Part shown: one piece after another, positions 58,854 to 64,000 of the stretch
Position numbering within the stretch: the stretch's first letter is position 1
Layout of the letters: the number at the start of each line of letters is the position of its first letter
Assembly (NCBI GenBank): GCA_037127255.1
Contig: JBANSL010000013.1
Coordinates: 56,879,688-56,943,687 of the forward strand
From: Persicaria tinctoria
Taxonomy: Eukaryota > Streptophyta > Magnoliopsida > Caryophyllales > Polygonaceae
DNA length: 64,000 bases
Direction of reading: 5' to 3'
Program-made: the position numbers and the translations under genes
The notes under the pieces: model-generated
Database searches by the model: none
Told to the model about the DNA's origin: nothing
Seen by the model: only the letters and a program-made list of their open reading frames with translations

Positions 58854-61800
58854 AAACCGGAATTCATCTCCCCTTTCTCAACTCTCCAAGGATTCATTCA
58901 GAAGAGGGATTGGAGAGTACCCATCACCGAAACACAATCGAGGCTCACCCATTTGTAAGTCATTTGACGCTCCTGTACTCACATTTGTCGGGAATTATTA
59001 GAGTTGAATCGTGCCATTTAAACTGTCAATGATCGAGGGAGATATAGGCACTTCTATATAATGCTTAATATTTATTTACTGAAGCAAATGGACTTGCGTC
59101 CCTAGACTCCCTACCCTCGCTCGCACCTGCTAAGCGGGCAACGTGTCTTTTGTGAGATCGATAACCGAGGACGAGTGTTGTGTCATGAGCACATACTTTG
59201 TGTACACACGCAGGTCCCATGATGATGGCTATCCTGCACATTCAAGGGTGAACCCCACTTGCAATACGATCTGGAAAAAGTTGGATATATCGAGATATAT
59301 GTTGGGATCGACAAGACCCAAATGCGGAGATGGATTAAAAACCCAGCAACTCAAGCAATCTCGCTGATAACCAAGTTCATAAATTTATGGAATCACAAAC
59401 ACAATCAAAACCAAGCAACACAAGCACACAATGATTTAAGTGGAAAACCCTCTCTAATCCGGAGGATACAATCCCACTAATCAACCAAATGGATACTAGT
59501 GTTTATCACTTACAAATCTCTCATAAAGAGACCACCACTAATTTTTCACACAAATTGGTACAACACTATTTTCACCGGTATTATGGATTCAAATTGAGAG
59601 GGAATAAATCAACAAAACACAAGTTAGCTTACCGAAATCAAGAGATGAAAGGACCCGAATGAGACAAGGAAGATCCACTTTCTCACAATTCTCCCTCTCT
59701 TTCTCCTTTCTCCCTCCTCACTTTTGTGCTGCTGAATTTTTGGGGGCTGTTCACCAGGATTGGAGCCTTTTTGTTGCGGCTGCTTGTTGCAGCAAACCCG
59801 AGTGAACCGAAAAATTTAGCGTTATGCATAACTCGAACCTGAAAACGAGCATGGCCGATATTGATCCGATACCATCCAAATACAGGCAAATCCGACTCAA
59901 CCAAGATCCGACTCAAACCAGACCCGACCCGAATTAGACCCGACTCGACTCCCTATTCGACTTGAATATCCTTGAAATTTCCCTCCCTTCCCTCTGAAAT
60001 TTCATTCTCTCCCAATAAAATCCCATTCCCTCTTATTTTCAAATTTCATCCCCTCCCAATAAAATTGCATTCACTCCCAGTAAAATTTCCCTCCTATTTT
60101 ACTTTTATGTTTCCCTCTCTCCCCTCCAGTGAAATTTCAACTCATTCCAATAAAATTTCCCTCACTTCCCTCATATTTTATTTTTACATTTCCCTCATAT
60201 ATTTCTCTTCCTTCCCTCCTATGAAATTTCATTCACTCTCAATAAAATTTCACTCCTCTTATTTTCATTCCATTCTATTTTATGAAATTTCATTTGTGAT
60301 GAATAATCTAATTAACAAAAATAAAATTCGACGAGGCAAAATAAAATAAAGTGAAATTTTACTTACGTAATAATTTAATTAACAAAATTAAAATGATCAA
60401 TCAAATCATTTGTAATGAATAAAATATAAAATCTTAACTTTATTTAGACATAAAAGATAATAATATGTTTATAACGAATTTTATATCATCTACTTAAATA
60501 CTTAATAATCAAGCACAAATAATTGAATATGGTTTTAAAAATAAGATTATGGGAATGTGAATATATGATAGTTTTATAAGTTGTATACTTAATACTTGTA
60601 TTTAGAATTTTATATTATCTCACATAAGTTAAATTGTCAACAATAAAATGATCGATCAAATTACCAAAATTTTATGAGTTATAAATTATGTAATAATCTA
60701 ATTACCAAAATATGAGTACAATGAGGATATTATAAATTGAATCATATATGATTTTATTTGAAAACCGCTTTTTGAAAGACACAAATACACAATCGCACAA
60801 ATAACGTGAATTATCTTTTAGATAGTGAATCAAGTATGATTTTGATAACAATATATTGTCAAATTTCAATGAAATTAATGATGAATAGAACGAGCTTACG
60901 AGCCAATGGGTAGATTATATATTGAATAAAAAACACAAATAACATGAATTACATATTCAATTTAATAAAATTGATTACCCGAAAGTCCCGAACGAACATG
61001 ATTCAACAATTTCAACCCAAACAATTCAAAATTTGAAACAAACATAGACCCGCTTTTACTTGAAACCCGAATGAGATTGACCCGAATACCGACCCGAAAC
61101 CCGAACGTGACCGACCTGATTTGACCGAAAATCCGAACGAGTCCAACCCGATTTAGACCGAAACCCGACCAATTTGATATTCATTTTGACCGAATCCGAC
61201 ATGACCAAGCTCGACCTAGAAATTTTGCCCGAGTTGACCCGAGTCATTAGTGATCCGACCCGAATGTGATCGACCCGAACCCGACCGGATAACCCGAATT
61301 GCCAGCTCTACGTGTAGCAATGTGTAACTATATATAAAAACTTTAAACATTCATAGTTCATTTTATCCAACTGTCAAATTGAGTTATATAACATAAAGAC
61401 TCTTATACTTAAATTATAGCATCAAATTAAGTTAAGTAAAATATAAAATATTGTGGTTTATTAAAATATATTGAAGTGATGAATTTGGGTTCAATGTTCA
61501 AACATTAATAAGTTTTCACTCGGTACGTACTAAATTTAGGATTATAGTATATGAAAACGAATGTATCCACGAATAGAAGACATATAGGTGATTCATAGGA
61601 CGAGATGAGATACTTACTCCCCCACACCCTCTTGGCTCTGCCTCTACTTGCCTCATCCGGGGAAATATGTATATGTGTAGTCGATCGATCTTACGGCTGC
61701 GAGCGATGGTGAATGACTACAGATTTCTAAAATTTTGATTTGGTCATATATATTCAATTGGTTGACAATTATATGGGCTTATTTTCAACACTTGATTTCG

Positions 61801-62027
61801 TTATCATCTTCGTCACTACTTTGCCATTTCCATGAGAATGCAACGATAAAGATAACGAGAGATTACGTAACTATGGCTTTGGGGATCGATGATACTAAAA
61901 ATCGTTCATTGGATTGGAGGCTCAAACTAACTCTTATCTAAAACTATGGCTTTGAGATGTGTTGTAAAATGTTCTTTCCCCTCCTAAATGAATCCAAACA
62001 CTATCATGATGATTGAGAAACATATCT
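58854..62027. other. DEG7 3' flank and gene-poor repeat DNA
   Basis: The first few hundred bases are presumably the DEG7 3' UTR. I see no coding sequence after that. 59.3-59.7 kb has AAGTGGAAAACCCTCTCTAA and CT-rich text, like decayed LTR material. 61.0-61.3 kb is a string of GACCCGAA-type repeats ending CCAGCTCTAC, like the right end of a hAT-type MITE whose left end I could not find. The remaining parts are AT-rich. Confidence 0.45.
59960..60300. repeat. degenerate short tandem repeat
   Basis: Variants of CCAATAAAATTTCCCTC and GAAATTTCATTC recur about every 30-45 bp for roughly 340 bp, with many substitutions. An apparent 125-codon ORF here is produced by the repeat and is not credible as a gene. 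Confidence 0.65.
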
Positions 62028-62441
62028 AGAGGTGGCAATCAGTTTATTCGGGTCGTGTTCGGGCCGAGTTTGGATTAGATCGGGTAAATTTTCGGGTTGG
62101 GTAAGTTCGGGTCAAATTTAATTTTATTATAAAATAATGATTTTTTTTTAATTTATCAATTATTAACTGTTAAAGTTCATTTATTTAGTTATATTAGGTC
62201 TCATTATAGGTAATTCATGTTATTAATTTGAGTGTTGAAGAGAGAAAATTGAAGTATTATAAGGATGAGTCGGGTCGGATATGGGTCAAATTGAGTTTGT
62301 CTATGTTCGTGTTCATTCGGATATCAGGTCAAAATGGATCAGGCTCGGGTTCAGGTTTGGATTATGCACGACACTAGATTTTCGAGTTGCAATTGGAGTT
62401 GGGTTCAGGTGAGTCGGTTCGGGTAAGATTTTGCCAACTCT
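62028..62441. mobile_element. 414-bp hAT-like MITE
   Basis: The left end AGAGGTGGCAATCAG and reversed right end AGAGTTGGCAAAATC are inverted repeats. The identical flanks AAACATATCT (62018-62027 and 62442-62451) span 10 bp, where 8 is usual for hAT. The interior has TCGGGTCGTG/GGTCGGATATGGG-type strings and no ORF. Confidence 0.7.
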
Positions 62442-62529
62442 AAACATATCTAACATCTAATTAATTCGAGGTGAATTCGACTCCGTGACGAATATGCTCC
62501 AAAAGATACCGATATCTTTCCTATATAGT

Positions 62530-62755
62530 TCAATGCAAGAGAATTATTCATGTATGTTTTAGAGCTTCGGGTTCGGGACGTACATTTATCGACACTCATT
62601 GCTTTGTAAAATCTTACTGAAATTTAAAATCTTACTGAAATATTCATGGAAGAGAATTATTCATGTATGCCAATGTGGTTGTGGACTTGAAGCTTTAAAT
62701 CTTACTGAAATTTAAAATCTTACTGAAATTTAAAATCTTGCTGAAATTTTTGATC
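62530..62755. repeat. short repeats ATCTTACTGAAATTTAAA and GAGAATTATTCATGTATG
   Basis: AATCTTACTGAAATTTAAA or a close variant occurs about five times between 62610 and 62750. AGAGAATTATTCATGTATG occurs at about 62529 and 62650. It looks like local slippage or segmental duplication. Confidence 0.6.
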
Positions 62756-63109
62756 CACCAAGTTCTATTCGACGTGAGCTCTTTCTTGATTCTATTTCTA
62801 AATGGATTTTGTAAAGGGATTAACACTCATTGCACTGAGGGAAAGAAGAAGAAGATTCAAAACATGTCTATATATGAAGGATCTTATGCAAGTATATTAA
62901 CAACAATTACACCCTCAAGAGTCAAGTCCTACAAAGGACTCTCAAATTTACAAGTTTATATACAACCATTTCCACACAACTAATTATTATACCTTTATAT
63001 TATTATATAAACATTTTTTAGTGTATTAGAAAACAAGAAAAGATTCAACCAAAAAAAGAAAAATAAATTAAACCAAGAAAAGAAGGATAAAATAAAAAAG
63101 TTCTTGTCA

Positions 63110-63808
63110 CTAATCCTTTGTTAATTTTTTGTACTTGGAACGATGATGAGTGATGTATGGACTGCACATTGAATGAAAGTTTATACAATACTTACTAAAC
63201 GACAACTCCTCCGTCGTTTCATCCTCCCAACTTTCCCCTGCGACCCCCTCCGCCGCAGCAACCGCCCTATCTCCTTCATCCGCCGCCGACACCCCCTCTT
63301 GCATACACAGATCGATTATCTTCTCCGCCGCCTCGACGTCGTCCCTGCTCTGCTCGACGATCCTCTTCACCTCCGCCTTCGGGAGCCTAACCTTCACGCT
63401 CCGTCTCCGAGGCGACTGACCGGCGAATCTTAGGTCAGAGGTCGAACGCCGCCACGGCCTGAAATTTTCTTGCCGCGGAAATCTGGCACTGAGGATCCCG
63501 TCGGAGCTGGTCCTTCTAAGGACGTGCTGTGGGGGCTCCTCCGACACCGGAAGCTTAGGCAATTGGACGAGGAGATAGATCTTCTTTGCTCGGAGCTCTG
63601 ATTGGGGATCCAGAGGTTGAGATCGGAGGTTGAATCGGAGAAAGTCGTCGGAGTCTATGAGGACGTGGCCTGGATAGTCTTTGATTATGTCTCCGGCTTT
63701 GGTATGCGTGCTGAGTTTGAAGAACTCGCCGTTAATCTTCATCACTTTGGCCTTCCTGCCTCGTCCGCCGGCTCCGGATCCGGCGCCGGCGGAGATGGAG
63801 TTTCCCAT
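63110..63808 (-). CDS. PADRE/DUF4228 domain protein
   Basis: The start MGNSISAGAGSGAGGRGRKA has Met-Gly, a possible N-myristoylation signal. It is followed by KVMKINGEFFKL, GDIIKDYPGHVLIDSDD and AKKIYLLVQLPK. These are the landmarks of the plant DUF4228 (PADRE) family, which responds to stress and pathogens in published expression studies; its biochemistry is unclear. A basic Arg/Ser-rich middle and an acidic tail follow, giving 232 residues. The last 29 residues look unlike the family. A strong donor GTAAGT lies at 63195 just after EELS, so the real last exon may be further left and the annotated C-terminus may be intron readthrough. Confidence 0.75.
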   Translation of the reverse strand: MGNSISAGAGSGAGGRGRKAKVMKINGEFFKLSTHTKAGDIIKDYPGHVLIDSDDFLRFNLRSQPLDPQSELRAKKIYLLVQLPKLPVSEEPPQHVLRRTSSDGILSARFPRQENFRPWRRSTSDLRFAGQSPRRRSVKVRLPKAEVKRIVEQSRDDVEAAEKIIDLCMQEGVSAADEGDRAVAAAEGVAGESWEDETTEELSFSKYCINFHSMCSPYITHHRSKYKKLTKD

Positions 63809-64000
63809 CTAGCAGGCCGTTTCTCCAGTGAGCTGTCAAATTGAGGGAGGGAGGGAGAGGCGGGAGGTTTTACCCTGGCGCTCGGGGTTTAGGAAGAAGA
63901 GTTCTATTCCACCAAATTGACTTTGTTGCATGCGTTTTGATATTGATTAAAAAAACAAAATTGTGGAAAATGATGTTAGATCAATGGAAACTCGGGCTTA
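63809..64000. other. upstream region of the PADRE gene
   Basis: On the minus strand the leader next to the start is GC-rich, with CCTCCCTCCCTCAATTTGAC. Further out it is AT-rich. No clear TATA box was picked out before the window ends. Confidence 0.4.

Noticed and set aside
59972..60349. 125-codon ORF
   Set aside because: It is produced by a degenerate CCAATAAAATTTCCCTC repeat and has no protein features.

Overview
This is a window of plant nuclear DNA, almost certainly a eudicot. It holds one large intact gene with 24 exons and GT-AG introns, one small gene at the right edge, and a deep nest of plant transposable elements. The intact gene is DEG7 (35509-58853, + strand), a long Deg/HtrA-type serine protease of 1103 residues by my exon model. 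The family assignment comes from comparing the conceptual protein with what I remember of the Arabidopsis protein. The right-edge gene (63110-63808, - strand) encodes a PADRE/DUF4228 protein. No RNA gene or CRISPR array was seen.

1-17 kb is an onion of transposons. MULE-1 (1309-5582) sits at the left end of an outer TIR element (5592-17050). That element contains MULE-2 (6065-16303). MULE-2 contains a CACTA element (6232-10996, TSD TGT) and a 3.1-kb solo LTR (12593-15718, TSD TAACC). The CACTA element carries a 33-codon piece of dihydroxy-acid dehydratase and spliceable exons of a second, unrecognised gene. MULE-1 also carries an exon-like fragment.

17-35 kb looks like a decayed transcribed locus. 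It has a TATA-like start near 17.3 kb, a 143-bp tandem repeat, a dispersed array of a GAGGGCCCAATGATG motif, four exon-like units bounded by AG and GT, and a final coding exon at 33.1 kb broken by a frameshift. It is split by about 12.8 kb of gypsy-type LTR DNA (19318-32150). That insert holds a MULE-MITE with a 9-bp TSD, a decayed L1-like LINE, a 611-codon ORF inside LTR-like sequence, and a broken gag with zinc knuckles.

35.5-58.9 kb is DEG7. Its exons total 3.3 kb but the gene spans 23.3 kb, partly because of intronic insertions: a copia solo LTR (intron 6), a full-length antisense copia element with nearly identical LTRs (intron 11), a hAT-like element, a Mariner-like relic and an RTE LINE tail (intron 12), a Stowaway MITE (intron 13), and a TRIM with a Tourist-like MITE inside its LTR (intron 22). 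Splice sites and frame are intact at every junction, so the gene looks functional.

58.9-63.1 kb is repeat-rich and without a recognisable gene. All boundaries were read by eye. TSD-supported elements are the firmest calls. The gypsy-type LTR limits and the identities of captured gene fragments are the softest.
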